Shown here one piece after another: positions 44,661 through 56,924 of a stretch of 64,000 nucleotides of DNA. How positions within the stretch are numbered: the first letter of the stretch is position 1; each line of letters begins with the position of its first letter. A program made the translations under genes and the position numbers. The notes below the pieces were generated by a model, which was not told the DNA's origin, did no database searches, and saw only the letters and a program-made list of their open reading frames with translations. This DNA is from Odontocerum albicorne (taxonomy: Eukaryota > Arthropoda > Insecta > Trichoptera > Odontoceridae), in contig OX463845.1 of the NCBI GenBank assembly GCA_949825065.1, forward strand, positions 21,570,692 through 21,634,691, given 5' to 3'.

Positions 44661-45544
44661 GTGCCAAATATTTTAAGTTAAGTACCTTGCGGAAGAATAA
44701 TTTACAATACAACTATCAAACTTACCGAATCTAACTTTAACTTTGTCTTACAGCAGTGCATAAAATTATAAAACGATTGCATCAAATGCGATTCCCATAA
44801 CCGGATACGTCAATATTCCATACCTTATCTCAAACCATCCAAGTAACAACCTATATAATGGCATTTACCATACATTCATTGTTCGGTTATCGGGATAAAT
44901 GCTGATTAGATACTATTGTGACTGTACTTGAATAAAAATATCATTTTTATCCAAATGATCTAATAAACGTTACGATTCGTATTTTTGACTATACATGGAA
45001 AATTTTAATTTCTGGTTTTAATATAGAAGATTTTTATTTGTCTTATTAATTATTCTTACTATTAATATGTTTTTATCGCGTCTCGGTTTTTGCCGAACTC
45101 TTCGTCAGACAAACTAAACATTGATTCTGATACGGAACCTGTTTCAACTGGGGGTGGTGTGAAAGCTGCGTGATTGGAGGAAGAATTTATTTCGTGGAAA
45201 AATGAAAAGTGCTGACGAGTTTTAAAATTCATGTTAATGTGTTTGTTAAGGTTATTCCCTTTTTGTGATTTCTATATTTGTTTTCTATTTTTAATTTCTT
45301 CATGAGTCAGTGATAAGTTACATATAATTTAAACTAGGGATGGAGTTATATTTTCAATTATATTATTTCAAAAAAATATAAATGGAACAAATTGTGACGT
45401 TACCTTTTTTTGTCTTAAAATCATGAAATTTTCATATAATTTTTCCTTACTTAATTTTTTTTTGACAATTAGAACCTAATTTGAAATACATACGATCAAT
45501 CGATTATCGAACAAATACAATTTAAAACTTCAATTTATCAGAAC
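44661..45544. other. No recognised feature
   Basis: AT-rich, chance ORFs only. Confidence 0.3.
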
Positions 45545-45895
45545 ACTACACATATACACTACACTCCACCTAAAGCCGAATGTGTTACTATCATTCTTAC
45601 ATATCGGAAGATCTACAAATGTTTATTTATACAATAGTTCGTCTACTCTTGGTAAGTTTTCTGCAGTTTTCATACTAAATACGCTTTTCTGAATATATGA
45701 AGATGCGGGCAAGTGCCCAATCTAATGGTCGCAGCCACCACTTCCCTATCCTTTCATTCAATATTTTAATATATCATTAATGGTGGGTTCGATTTCTGAG
45801 TTATTGCACCCTATAAGGGGAGTGCTGACTTTAAAACGGCGCTATGCAAAAAAAGTCCTTTTATTTGTATTATTATCTGTATCTATATATTTTTA
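45545..45895 (+). repeat. Dispersed repeat R1, copy 3
   Basis: Contains CCACCTAAAGCCGAATGTG, ACATATCGGAAGATCTACAA, AATGGTCGCAGCCACCAC, GGTGGGTTCGATTTC (B-box-like) and ACGGCGCTATGCA with an ATT-rich tail. The position homologous to the octamer of copy 1 reads ACATATACAC, without the six-base insertion. Confidence 0.78.
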
Positions 45896-47089
45896 GTGTT
45901 GTATATTCTTTATTATTTGAGCATAATACATTTTAATTTTCCCAGTTATGTGCAGTTTGCTGGAATATTCAATAAGTTTTACAGCCAAATATTATTTTGG
46001 TTCTGGGATATTTTTCACTCAGATACGAATGAAATTTAAAAATTTCCACTCTTTCCAGCGAATTGAACGTTATAAGAAAAATATACAGGGTTTCAAACGA
46101 ATTCTTTTTAAATGAAATTTCAAACGATGTTTCCCTCGCGGGTGAAAAATATTATATTTGCATCTCGGATATCTGCAACCTGCAATCTCGCGCGATATTA
46201 TTTCAGATTTACGTTCAACCGAACGATCGTCACTCGATTCCTGGAAGAAATTTTTTTTTTTTTTAACATTTTTTTCTCTCGCCAATGGTTCTAGTTTTTC
46301 AAACACGTGTACTCTCGATGCAGATACGTGAATGCTTGTTTTGATAGCCTTATAAAAATTTCATGATATGGCCGTGCTCCGAAGTGAACCGATGGCACGA
46401 CGTGTTTCCACTGAAAATATCTACCATTGGATGACTGGAGTATCGGATATAATACACACGAATTATTTATAAGAAACGTGTCGTCAGTGCATTATAAATA
46501 AACATTTTTATCTTACATATTTGATAAATATTTAACTATTACACTTTCGTTCTAAGCACTACAACTTGGCGAACTATTCTAGTTGTCATAGCACTTTTTC
46601 CCCCAAAGAATCAGAAAGGCTTCAAAAAATCAAACTGGGACCGATTTGGTATTTTCTTTTTACTATGGAGGTCATTATATTATATCTCGCATGTAAAACA
46701 AATATTAATATGTTGTTCAATTAAATATATGCGAAATAAAAATCTTAGTTTAAATATATTATATGTTTTTGATAAATGTATGGAGGAAATTGTGGGATGG
46801 GGTGTTATTTTTTTCGAATTGATGAAGTATGCCAAGGGTTGACTCACGTGGTGCATGTTCATAATTAGGTCTCACAATTTACCAATTAATGAAAATATTT
46901 GACAAAGGAAATAAGTAATAATCAACAATTGGTAAAAATTATCAACCATTTTTTTCATGTTTAACATATGTGTCCTCGGTAAGATACGGATCACGGCAAT
47001 TTGGACGAAAAATCCACTTAAAATTATTTATTTTTATATGACTTGTTTTTTCATATACTATGTATACATATTATACATAATTGCCGTGT
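45896..47089. other. No recognised gene; SINE trace
   Basis: AT-rich. A trace of SINE family 1 lies at 46600-46675 (CAAACTGGGACCGATTTGG, then ACTATGGAGGTCATTAT). ORFs around 46063-46306 on both strands overlap each other and have no recognisable domain. Confidence 0.3.
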
Positions 47090-47420
47090 AAATAATGAAA
47101 TAAAGAATATTTTACATGTCTTAATGTGACTCCTTCCATTAAATTTCCACGTCCAAGTTTCCCTCCATACATTAATGCTAAGTTTGAATGTACGAGTATA
47201 TATGTATTTTGGTGCCCATTTTTTTTTCCTGTACCAAGTCGCCGCTCAATATCACGTTCCACCTTTCAGTCACCTGGGAACATAATTCCCAAGTAGCTAA
47301 GTTTTTTGAATCTATCTAAGGCTTCCATTGTTTTTAATTTATTTTTCCTTACGCAATTTTCAGTAACAATAACTAGATTTTACGACATCCATTCTCAAGT
47401 ATTTTCGTACACAATACCGC
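47090..47420 (-). mobile_element. RTE-type LINE fragment (RT thumb region)
   Basis: The minus strand reads ALDRFKKLSYLGIMFPGD, KVERDIERRLGTGKKNG, then ALMYGGKLGRGN. The family pattern F.YLG..F..DG....E..RRI..G......LYGSE.W is visible. An octamer at 47191 (TACGAGTA) lies inside it. Confidence 0.6.
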
Positions 47421-48049
47421 CCACACTCATTCCCAACATTTTAATGCCAAATTCATTTTTGTTTCGATTATTTATTTAGTTATTATGAATATATCATGAT
47501 AAATTTTAAGCAGTATTTTATTAAAAAGCGCAATTGTAACTTTTACCTTGATGTACTGTGCTTGAATATTTTTTCTGGTTTGCGTACACGTAAATGTTTT
47601 TCACTTTTGTTGTTGAGTTTTATTTTTGTTATTTATGTTTTGAAGTTTGTTTGATTGTTCTTATCATTGGATTTTTTTTCGTTTTGTTCAATTTTTATAA
47701 TTCATATAAGTTTTTTTTTCTATAAAGGCTGTAGCTGAATAAATACATTCTTGTTTTCACTACCTTGCATTCTAATTTGTTTTTGGTAACCTATAATTGG
47801 GATTTTAAAAGTGGCTGGAAATTAAAAAGGAGTCTGCGAGAGTTACTGAAATATCCTATGAAAATACCTTATTTATATTCTTAAAAAAAGTAGCATGTTG
47901 TTACTTATAGCTAAATAAAAATGTTCCATTAAATTATTTATTAAATATTAGCCTGTACTAGCGGACCTAACGATAACCAAATACCTCAACACATATCCAA
48001 TAAAGGTTGGGTATTTTTTGCTTATACACGTATACACTAATATGCTTAA
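47421..48049. other. No recognised feature
   Basis: AT-rich, chance ORFs only. Confidence 0.3.
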
Positions 48050-48130
48050 AAAGCCTAACCCACACTTTACCTGTTCTTAGATAATTGAGCAAACATCACG
48101 CCGCTTTTAAAGGATTGTTTGGAAGTATAT
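48050..48130 (+). repeat. Dispersed repeat R3, copy 2
   Basis: CCTAACCCACACTTTACCTG, TAGATAATTGAG, CATCACGCCGC. Matches 17938 and 57110. Confidence 0.5.
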
Positions 48131-48299
48131 TTTTATGGCAAAATTCATCTATGAAATAATTGCCTATTTACTCCTAAGGGTAAGCCTGTTTTATCCAAAA
48201 AGAAATTCGTCCTGAACAAGTTAAAGAGTATATGGACAGATACCGCGTGGTCAGGCGATCTTACAATTAAAATTTGATACATCTACCCTCAGGAGTATA

Positions 48300-49480
48300 T
48301 CAACTAGAGCCGATAGAAGACGTGTTGTTTCATTATATTTTAAAATGTTAAAAATTGAATATCCCGTGGTTATCAAGCTGCTTTCAAAAGAAGAGAAAAG
48401 CTCGGCAGAAATTAAACGACGTTTAGATGCTGTCGACGAAAAATCTTCTCCATCATACTCCTCAGTGAAAGATTGAACTAAATAGTTTATCTATTCAGTC
48501 AGACAATATATTGAAGATGATCTTCGTAAATACATACCAGCAGAAGCAATCATTTCAGAAACAGTTGCATTAGTGCAAGAGCAAGTGCTACAAGATAAAA
48601 AACTAAAATCAAAATAAATACCTGCATGGTGTGTGTGGGCTTTCTAAAATCACAGTGCTTCGAATTATGTACGATCATCTTGGCATGAATAAGGTAAGCG
48701 CAAGATATGTACATAGGTGCCAAAACTCTTGAGTGTTGTCCAAAGGCTAGGCCGTTTTGAATGTTGCAATGAATATTTAATGTTCCGTGATGAGAAATAA
48801 AAAAAATGAGTAAATTGTCACGGGGGATAAAACAATGGTTTTATACCATGATTATCTTTCTAAAGGAACTCGATGGAGTTGCGGTGTCTAGGACCACCAC
48901 GGGCCAAAAACGACCAAGGTGACACAAGCCCAAAAAAAGATTATGGCAATATTTTCTTTGAGATTTACAGGGAATTCTACTAATTTACTTCAAAGGAAGA
49001 TAGATACACTACGGTTACTGGCGAGTATTATGCGTCATTAATGTACAAATTAAAGCATGTCATAAAAACGAAACGCCGAGGTAAGCTGTCCCGAGGTGTG
49101 AGATTATTGCACAACACTGGGTTAGTGCACACTTCTGTTACTGCAGAGACTGCCATTCAATACTATGGTTTCCAAGAATTGAATAACTTTATGTCCCAAC
49201 TTGGCCGCTAGTGATTATTTTTTTTGTATTAAAATCTGAAAACAGATTTGTGGGGTAAAAAATAAAAGTGACGAAGAAGTGATATACCATTTTGAAACAA
49301 AACTTCAGATAATTTTTTCAGTAGCATTCAAAAATTTATTGATCTTTCTAAAGAATACATTGAACTACAGGTGACTATTTGAAAAAAATCTTGATTCATT
49401 TATCACCTTTTTAATATCATTGGACCGGAAACTTTTGAATCTCCCTACGTAACTTGCTTTTATGCGCTAAGTATGCGTTA
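48300..49480 (+). mobile_element. mariner, old and heavily decayed
   Basis: Pieces in order: IKLLSKEEKSSAEIKRRLDA (N-terminal helix-turn-helix), MFRDEK, KTTKVTQAQKKIMAIFSLRF-like, TVTGEYYASLMYKLKHVIKT, KRRGKLSRGVRLLHNTGLVH (the usual HDNAPVH with the catalytic Asp lost), then LFFLY.NLKTDLWG and an FEDK-like end. Many stops and frameshifts. Terminal repeats were not located. Confidence 0.75.
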
Positions 49481-49799
49481 TTCGATATTTCAAATAAACC
49501 GAAAAAAAAGAAGTTTTTTGTGTTGGTTATTTTTTAATACATACGTTAACCCGATTTTCAAGACTTTCATTTTTAAAACAAATAAAAACAATTTCCAGTC
49601 ATAAATTTGGACGGTCAGCATAAGAATAAAAAAGTAAGTATCTAAAATTGTAAGTACCTAGTGTGAAACACGCTGAAAAATAAACTGTGGGGTAATGGTT
49701 GATGAAAACAAAAAACATTATTTGCAATGGAAAATAAATTGCCTGGATACTCGTACTTTAATTAGATGAAACTATTTTCACGTTACTGTAACGCTTCAA

Positions 49800-50260
49800 T
49801 AATTCACTTTCATACATTGTCGCTATTGGGATAGGTAGTTAGAACAGATCTCCACATCAGTCTATTCTGTCACTCATCTGTCGCTTCTACCACGTCCATA
49901 CATTTCGTCATACATACTTGCCTATTATAAAGGCTTTTCCTTCTTTCAGAATGTGATCAATTTGGTCGTACCACGTTTTTCTAGGTCTTCTCAAACAATA
50001 TTTCATCATTCATTCTTTCTACGTGGCCGAATCATCTCAATGCTTCTTTATTCATCTTAAGCACTGCACCTTCTTTTTTTCCGCATTATTTCCAAATATC
50101 CTTCTTTGAGCAACGCTCTCATTTCTACGGCATTTATCTTATTTTTCCGCATTATTTCCAAATATCCTTCTTTGAGCAACGCTCTCATTTCTACCGCATT
50201 TATCTTATTTTTTCGACACATTCAAGTATCGCATGTATATCTTTATGTTGAGATAATGCA
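49800..50260 (-). mobile_element. RTE-type LINE tail with internal duplication
   Basis: The minus strand has MRALLKEGYLEIMRKN-like coding, then ALRWFGHVERMN (around 50020-50045), LRRPRKTWYDQIDHILKEGK and MYDEMYGRGRSDR-like sequence, in the family order. A 66-bp direct duplication (next entry) lies in the MRAL region. Confidence 0.75.
50074..50212 (-). repeat. 66-bp tandem duplication in LINE tail
   Basis: The block containing CCGCATTATTTCCAAATATC starts at 50081 and again at 50147, nearly identical. The unit is 22 codons, so the LINE frame is kept. Confidence 0.92.
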
Positions 50261-50339
50261 AGTCAAATCTCAAAAAGTGAAGTAAATAAGTAAGTATATA
50301 AACCCTCTTGAAAAAACATTCAGAGACATTTTACTATTT

Positions 50340-50580
50340 CCATCCAAAGAAGACAGTAGCAGTGAAAGCGGAGGGAATTTCATTAGACGTAGCAATAGGG
50401 GGCGCAGTTTTACGAGGGCGGCACGCGGCATAGGGGCCGCGCCATTGTGGGCCCTTAATTCCCTCACATATCGATCAGTCAGGCAGCGGGCGGGCGTCCT
50501 ATGCGTGGAGCCTGGCTCCTCGCGGGCGGGACCGGCCCTTACATGCTTCTTGCACTCTGGTTTCGAATCGCGCACAAATC
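50340..50580. other. CpG/GC-rich island
   Basis: About 240 bp with strong GC content in an otherwise AT-rich region (for example GGCACGCGGCATAGGGGCCG, CTCGCGGGCGGGACCGGCCC). A 101-codon minus ORF and a 65-codon overlapping one are open by composition and have no recognisable domain. It could be a promoter/5'UTR or exon of an unseen gene, or an unusual repeat. I cannot decide. Confidence 0.45.
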
Positions 50581-50719
50581 AATAGGAACAACAAATAACA
50601 CATAATAAATCCTGGAAATAAATACGTAATACATAGTATATAAATTTGTCGTATTCGCCTACGTGTTAAATCTAATAAGTATTTGTTTTTGAACATTATT
50701 ACATTATTTTTTTAAAGAT

Positions 50720-51010
50720 TAATGTGTACATACATACTATCACGCCATTTCACGACAGAGCGCCATACTTTCGCATCTCGACACAAACATCCTTAGCCTC
50801 TACTATATCCATACACAACTCTTACGATTTCTCTGGCTTTCTATGTTTTTTTGTTTCAGAATATCATTCACTTGATCCAACCATACTTTCCTCGATTTTC
50901 CTCTCACACACCTTCTACTCACATTTGCATTATATATTTATTTTGTTAGTCTTCATTTATTCGTTACACATGCCCAAACCATCTCAGCATTAATTTGTAT
51001 TTTATATCAT
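50720..51010 (-). mobile_element. RTE-type LINE tail
   Basis: The minus strand contains an AEMVWACVTNE-like site (FGHV region degraded) and the coding complement of TTTCCTCGATTTTCC (GKSRKVWLDQVND). The 3' tail is marked by the CATACTATCACGCCATTTC block shared with 55830 and 62255. Plus-strand ORF 50724-50993 is its shadow. Confidence 0.6.
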
Positions 51011-51094
51011 TTTGGTGTGCCAATACATAATCGAACTCATTTTTTTTGTCTGTGAAGTAAATATAAAAGTGTATTTGTGTACTAATTTAATGAG

Positions 51095-51310
51095 GATAAT
51101 TTTCATCATCATCACCATCACACCATGCCCATATTAGGGCATGCAGAGAGAACAGATCTCCACTTTATTTTATCCTCGTGCCCATTTAATTATTCTGATA
51201 CGTGCATACACATCAGCATGCACACTATCCTATTATAAAGGTGAGTATGTATGATTAAGTGTATGAACGTGGCAGAAGCGAAATATGGATTCCAGGATAG
51301 AATGAACTAA
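51095..51310. mobile_element. RTE tail fragments
   Basis: GCAGAGAGAACAGATCTCCA and TATTATAAAGG pieces match the inverted tail at 49830-49930, followed by ATGAACGTGGCAGAAGCGAA in the direct orientation. Rearranged. Confidence 0.45.
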
Positions 51311-51974
51311 AATTAAAAAAAATATATTTTCATAATATTTTTTCTAAGCGCTATTGAACCAAATGTATACATGACAAAAAGTTTAATACAATTATAAAAA
51401 AACTCCAAGGATACAATTTATATTTAGATATTGTATATTATTGTTTTATAAAGTATCACAATGTCATTTGTTTATGTAAATTAAATGAGTTGAGAATATT
51501 AGCGAATGAAATCTTATATTTTCTGGTAGTTATGATGCTGCTGAGCCATTTTCTATAAATTGTTTCGATTCGTTTTCTAAAATAACTACATAAAACATTT
51601 GTTGTTCTACATCATCTAATTAGAGGAGCTATTGACCGATTGCACGATTTTATCTTATTAATGATTTTGTGAATGTTCCATTTCGTATACTAATTAGACC
51701 GTTGATGATGATCAATATTCAGGAGGTGGAAACGGATGGCGCGGATCAATTATTCAAGTGCCAATCGGATTATCTCCAGGATATCGAATAGTGTATCATA
51801 TGTCGTCACTGTGGCATAATTACATACTCGTATTATAATAAAAGTCATCGCTTTGTGACCAAGTGTCATCCCAAGAGCGCTCAGTCCTCACGAAAACATT
51901 TTTCAAGCATTTCTTCTTTATAAATTAGTTTCGTATTTCTCGGATAGATGTCGTTAGATCAGAATTTTTGTTGC
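51311..51974. other. No recognised feature
   Basis: AT-rich; octamer at 51825. Confidence 0.3.
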
Positions 51975-52460
51975 TAACTTCATTCCAAATGTGCTGAATG
52001 TTTATTATTATGATTGGTAATAGCCCATATTTTTGACCATTGTCTACCCAAATTGCTTGCGTGGTTTTTTGCGTCATGTATAAGATGGAACAATACACTA
52101 GTAAATTGTTTTTTCGGTGCCTGATTCTTTTTTTTACTGCGAAGAAAAATTGCAACACATACCACAAAGATATGTTCAGTGTATGGTGACGATGCAGTAA
52201 GCGATCATGTGTCAAATGTGGTTTAAAAAAACGTAATTGTGATACGACACTCGAAGATGGTTTCTTCTCTGAAATGACAATTACCTCTACTCGGGAATGA
52301 CAATTACCACTGATGACTTTGACAGAGGTAACCAGCGTTTTATGACACGACATATTGCTGAGATAGGAAAAGATCGAAAATCACGATCCATGAGCATTTG
52401 GTGCAATTTCGAGTTTGAATTTGACCTAATAATATGAAATTACTTTTCGGATAATTGTTG
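51975..52460 (+). mobile_element. mariner N-terminal domain remnant
   Basis: The plus strand carries ATHTTKICSVYGDDAVSDHV, then a FRNCDTTLEDG-like segment and KRSKITIHEHLVQF. This follows the first and second helix-turn-helix of a mariner transposase (..AA....I..VYG.DAV......W...F...., then ...TI..HL..LG). The catalytic domain is absent. The 142-codon minus ORF at 51925-52353 is the antisense shadow. Confidence 0.6.
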
Positions 52461-53019
52461 GATAAATTAATAACCCAATGCATGGTTGTCTATCTGTAGA
52501 AACCTGTAAGAAATTTCATTCTAGTTTTTTTATTATACGATATTATTCTTTTGTTTCATGTAAATGTACCGCACTATCCATTATGGTTGACAAACTGAAA
52601 AGTAAAAGGAAATGTTATTCTCGAAATGTAATTATGTGTCGCCGCCCAGTTTTTAAGAATTCTTTTATTTGTGCGCTAGGGGCGTTGTTTGAATTAGAAT
52701 AAGTGGGGGAGCTCCGAAATGAATGCCTCGGAGAAGCGATTTCTCCCCAATAAAACTCTTATATAACTGGGAATAATAAACAAAGCCAAGTAATATAAAA
52801 ACACCCGGCAATAAGCCTAAGTATTTCATGGACGATGAAAAAATTATATTTGAATGGCCTATTTCTTTTCGTATTAATTTGACTAATGTATTTGGTATTT
52901 CGTGGATCTTTCGAGAATGTTAAAATATAGGTCAATATCAAGACATATCAGTTATTTGTTTGGATACGTTATAACCTAAAGGGAATAAAGGCGAGGTTAC
53001 AGATAGCAAGAAGTTCTTT
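52461..53019. other. No recognised feature
   Basis: A 74-codon plus ORF (52478-52702) has no recognisable domain. Confidence 0.3.
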
Positions 53020-53515
53020 TATTAAAATGAAGCCTCTTTTCATAAGGCTTATGGTTCGCTGCTACATCGTTTCAATTATCCACTATGGAATGGAGGCATG
53101 GACACTGAACTAGAAAACATTACGTAGAATCGAGGCATATGGATCTAAAGACGTATCATCAATACTCTCTGGACAGATCTTGTCACAAATGTGGAAGTGC
53201 TTACGCGTGTTTATAAAAATCGAGAACTGCCTCAATCTGTGACGGTTCCAAGTTACAGTATCTTGGTCACATAACGAGGGGCACAAGATACGTACATTAC
53301 ACCACTCATTCATCCAGGGAAAAATAAACGGTAAACGAGGCAGAGAAAGTGCCGAATCATGGCTTGCAGGAATAGTTTCGATTTAGTTCAACTGCGTTGT
53401 TTCGGACTGCTGTGAACATAATACGGATTGCTATGATGGTGGCCAACCTTTGATCGGAGACAGCACCTCGAGAAGAAAACACCTTAGTTTAAGGTGAGTG
53501 AAGTTTTTAAAGAAT
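53020..53515 (+). mobile_element. RTE-type LINE tail
   Basis: Reads MKPLFIRLMVRCYIVSIIHY, GMEAWTLN, TLRRIEAY; then SQMWKCLRVFIKIENCLNL-like; YLGHI(T)RG, IQGKINGKRGRESAESWLAG; then a GCEHNTDCYDGGQP-like end. The family order L...YGME.WTL....RL.AFE, YLGHI.R...Y..LQ.I..GKI.GKR is clear despite stops. Confidence 0.8.
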
Positions 53516-53689
53516 GAAAGCTTAAGAGTCATAGAAACCGAAGGAGTTTTGTAGATGTTGAGGAGGGGAAATATGTATGAGGTGATAGAAAAGTTTAACA
53601 CTTTGTCCTTTTTGTCTAGCCCGAGATAGAAATTGCTTGATAATATGATGTTACCAATGAAGAAATTAAAAATGTCGAAGACCAGGAAA

Positions 53690-54210
53690 AAAGTCTACAA
53701 AAAACAAAAATTGAGGACGAGCAAGTTTTTATAAAACATAAATTACTGATAACAATGGTTGACGGGAAAGTCTGCAACGCGGCCACACTGGATTCGGCAA
53801 CACAAATGATGGCAACACGTCTCGTCGATTTTTCGCTGATCCCGAGATGGCTGCCTTACTTACAGGAGTAGACCAATAGCTCATTTATAGATTAACAATC
53901 ATTCTAGAAGTGCTATCCTCGGGTTTCCAAATAGATGAAGATAAATTTTCTAAATACGCACTTGATACTGCTAAACACTATGTCAATAATTATAATTGGC
54001 AGCCAATGTCACCGACATTACATAAAATACTGACACACGCGCCAAGTGTCATATCACATACATTATTGCCGATTGGGCAACTATCAGAAGAAGCCAGGAA
54101 CAAGCACTTTCGACAATACCGGCAAAATTACTCTCGAAAATTTTCAAGAACAGACTGTAAGCGAGATATTCTCAATAGACTTTTGTTGACTTCAGACCCA
54201 TAACATATAT
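53690..54210 (+). mobile_element. Transib/RAG1-like transposase remnant
   Basis: Two pieces are in order. 53725-53870 reads KLLITMVDGKVCNAATLDSA, the start of the zinc-binding segment that in RAG1-like proteins is followed by C..C (lost here). 53910-54203 reads FSKYALDTAKHYVNNYNWQP, MSPTLHKILTHAPSVISHTL, LPIGQLSEEARNKHFRQYRQ, NYSRKFSRTDCKRDILNRLL. This follows the C-terminal RAG1 core (HK.L.H...II......G..SE...N..FR..R.......) including the SE that carries the third catalytic acidic residue. The middle, with the two Asp, is deleted. Transib is the insect transposon family related to RAG1. Matching was from memory, so family placement is likely but not certain. Confidence 0.62.
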
Positions 54211-55829
54211 AACAAGCATTCGGCCTAGGTCAAACAAACTTAGGCAGACATTCTATTCTCCGCAGATGCAATAGCAATGGCAATGTTATGCACAAAGGCA
54301 ATCCTCTGCATCAGAACAAATGATTCAGAGCACACAGCTCACATGAAGATGATGAGGAACCTGATGGTCTATTATAAAAGCTATGATTAGAAACACTCGC
54401 ATTCAATTATTCATGCGTTGTTATTTCAAATTATTTGATATGACAAAATAAACCAGTTAAATTATCCATTTTTTTAAATTTTAAAATACCTGTCTGTCAC
54501 CCAACCCCTTAAAATGATTTGTTTAATAAAGTTTGAGTTTCAAGCTACTTTGATACACATTTTCTATAAAATATAGAAATAAAATGTTTTTGGCCAGGTT
54601 TTGAGGCTAAATACCTCTCCGTGCATCGTTTATACTCTGGGGTAAAATGTGACTCCCGTGGTTTATCATCTAGGGTGCAGATATATTATGAAGGATACCA
54701 TACGAAAGGGAAAATTAAACATTCTTTATAAAATACAATACAAAACTAGTGTTTTGCGAAATTTCTCGTTTATGGTACCCGTCATTCAAATAATTATATA
54801 CCTTCATTTGTACTCGCATTTGTGTCTAGGACTAATCGTGACTTATTATCTTTTATCCTTCTGTACTTAATTTTAAATGAAGCATTTCAATAAGTCACAA
54901 TGTCCTGATGCTGTTTTTCAACAGTCCCCTTGACATTTTTATTGTTACTCCAGAAAGTCCATAAATTGCCGCAAGGTTATCTTTAGGAAGTAATTATCCT
55001 TAACCTATTATATATAGAATTTTGTATATTACCGTGAGAATTATTATTAAAAAAAAAACAACGGCGAAACAAGACACAATATTTGTCGCAGTCAATCAAA
55101 CAATAGAGACCCTCGCCCTCATACCTCGCAGCAGGCACCAAACATCAGGGAGCAGCCATTCCCTACAGAAGCTCTTTTGTGAGCCACCTTTTGAAGCGGT
55201 GAAGTCCCACGGAAATGTTTATTATCCCTCATACTGTGCTCCCGTCAGCTTCACAATGCCTTCCTTTGGGACCTCTCCACCTCCTTATTTACATATTGAC
55301 GCAAAATGTAAATCTGTGTGCCTATTTATTAAAATTCACATTTTTCACTGGACTGAACTTCAACCGGTTGGTAAGGTGTTCTACGCAATGCAATAATTAT
55401 TTTTTTTCCTAAAATTTTTCACTTCTTGGTTATACGGTACCTTAAAAAATACAGCAAGTTGGGAAAACAACTTGAATTTTCCACAAATAATGAACACAAA
55501 AATAAATTTCATTTTCTGTTTACCTTTTACGAGTACCGATTGAGCTCAACGAGCATCTTCTAAACGTTCAACCAGAATTGGAACATAATAACATTAAATT
55601 ACCTTTTTATTTTTGTGCATAGTGAGTTTCACTAAAAATCATTTATTTAGAAGCTGTCAATGAAGAATGAACTCTTAATTAATAAGATATAGAAATTTAG
55701 AAAGATCCTTTCCGAGAACTCGGAAAATTAATAATTTTATTATTTTTTAAATGTTATTTATATTTTTAAAAGACAATTTAAAATGTAACACTAACTTGCC
55801 TAACTATGCTAATTAATACCTGTCCTATG
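54211..55829. other. No recognised gene
   Basis: AT-rich, with a GC-richer patch at 55080-55290 that is open for over 100 codons on the plus strand (55022-55396) but without a recognisable domain. Octamer at 55528. Confidence 0.3.
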
Positions 55830-56140
55830 ATAGATGCATACATACCATCGCGCCGATTCACTATTGACATAGACAGGTAGGACAAAGGGACAAACTTTCA
55901 TTTCACGAAATACTCTTACTTCTTTCACCTCCTCCACATCCGTACATCTACTCATGCAGCTCGTTACGTTTATTATCTTCTTTAAAAAACCATTTACTTG
56001 AGCCAATCATTCTTTTTTCGATAATCCTCGATCACGACTCCTAATTACCATATACTTGCATTATAAATTTGTTTAGTCGTTTTCCGTCACTCATCTGTTC
56101 AATAATTCAGGTAGTTTTCATTAAGTAAAATGTCTTCATA
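55830..56140 (-). mobile_element. RTE-type LINE tail, decayed
   Basis: The CATACATACCATCGCGCC 3'-tail motif is shared with 50720 and 62255. The minus strand then has MSRCTDVEEVKEVRVFRE (family CM..CM.VEEAK.VC.DR). Strongly decayed further 5'. Confidence 0.65.
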
Positions 56141-56662
56141 AAATACATTTTAGAATAATGAATACCAACAGTATTATTGAAAATGAATAACAAGAGTGAA
56201 AGATCTGACAATAGTTTCAGTTTACACCACCATCCAAACAGAATTAAAGGCCAGAAACATACACTTTTGTATACGCATATTCGTACATGACTCGAAAGAA
56301 AAACGAATATTGTAGAATGATACTTTACATTTACGAATTTAAACCAATTATCTATATACTGAGATAATGTACTACCTATATATCAACTTTCTCAAATAAG
56401 CATGTTCATTATATTTTATTTGAAGTAAAATATATATTGTGAATACCATATACTCGTATATCCCAAGGAGTCAATAATGTAATGTCATAGGAGAATTTAT
56501 CTACAGTTTTGTTATTATACTTACGAGTAACTTTTACAAATACGCCTTAATCTAGTGTAATTTATTTGTTTACAGTAATATTGATGTACTGAGTATAAAT
56601 AAAAATTACTATGACATAAAAAAAACTGAAATTCAGGATTAAAATAAAATAACCAACATTTT
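56141..56662. other. No recognised feature
   Basis: AT-rich; octamers at 56451 and 56522, only 71 bp apart and of opposite polarity. Confidence 0.3.
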
Positions 56663-56790
56663 CAGTTAACCAGCTGAGTGGCCTAGTTAATAAACGCTTG
56701 TCGTCCATTCTCAAATTCGGGTTGTATTTCCGTAGGGATCAATATAAAAAGATTCTAGTTTTTGCATGTTCAAGCCTTTTTCATAATTTC
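56663..56790 (+). repeat. SINE family 1, decayed
   Basis: A-box GTGGCCTAGTTAA is present, B-box decayed to GGGTTGTATTTCC; linker and AAAAGATTCTAG follow. Confidence 0.6.
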
Positions 56791-56924
56791 ATGGTGACTC
56801 AATGTGATTGTAATAGTCGGATTTATTCATAACTCGCCCATGTAGATAACTTATTGATTTGGATTAAGATTAAGGTTCTCCTATGCGACTAATTGGACAT
56901 ACATATGGATATAAGACTCAAACC

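Noticed and set aside
50724..50993. 89-codon plus ORF
   Set aside because: Antisense reading of an RTE tail.
51925..52353. 142-codon minus-strand ORF
   Set aside because: The plus strand of the same segment carries mariner N-terminal motifs, so the ORF is a shadow.
55022..55396. 124-codon ORF as a gene
   Set aside because: No recognisable domain, starts in an A-rich run, and no splice or promoter support. Kept only as an unexplained GC-richer patch.
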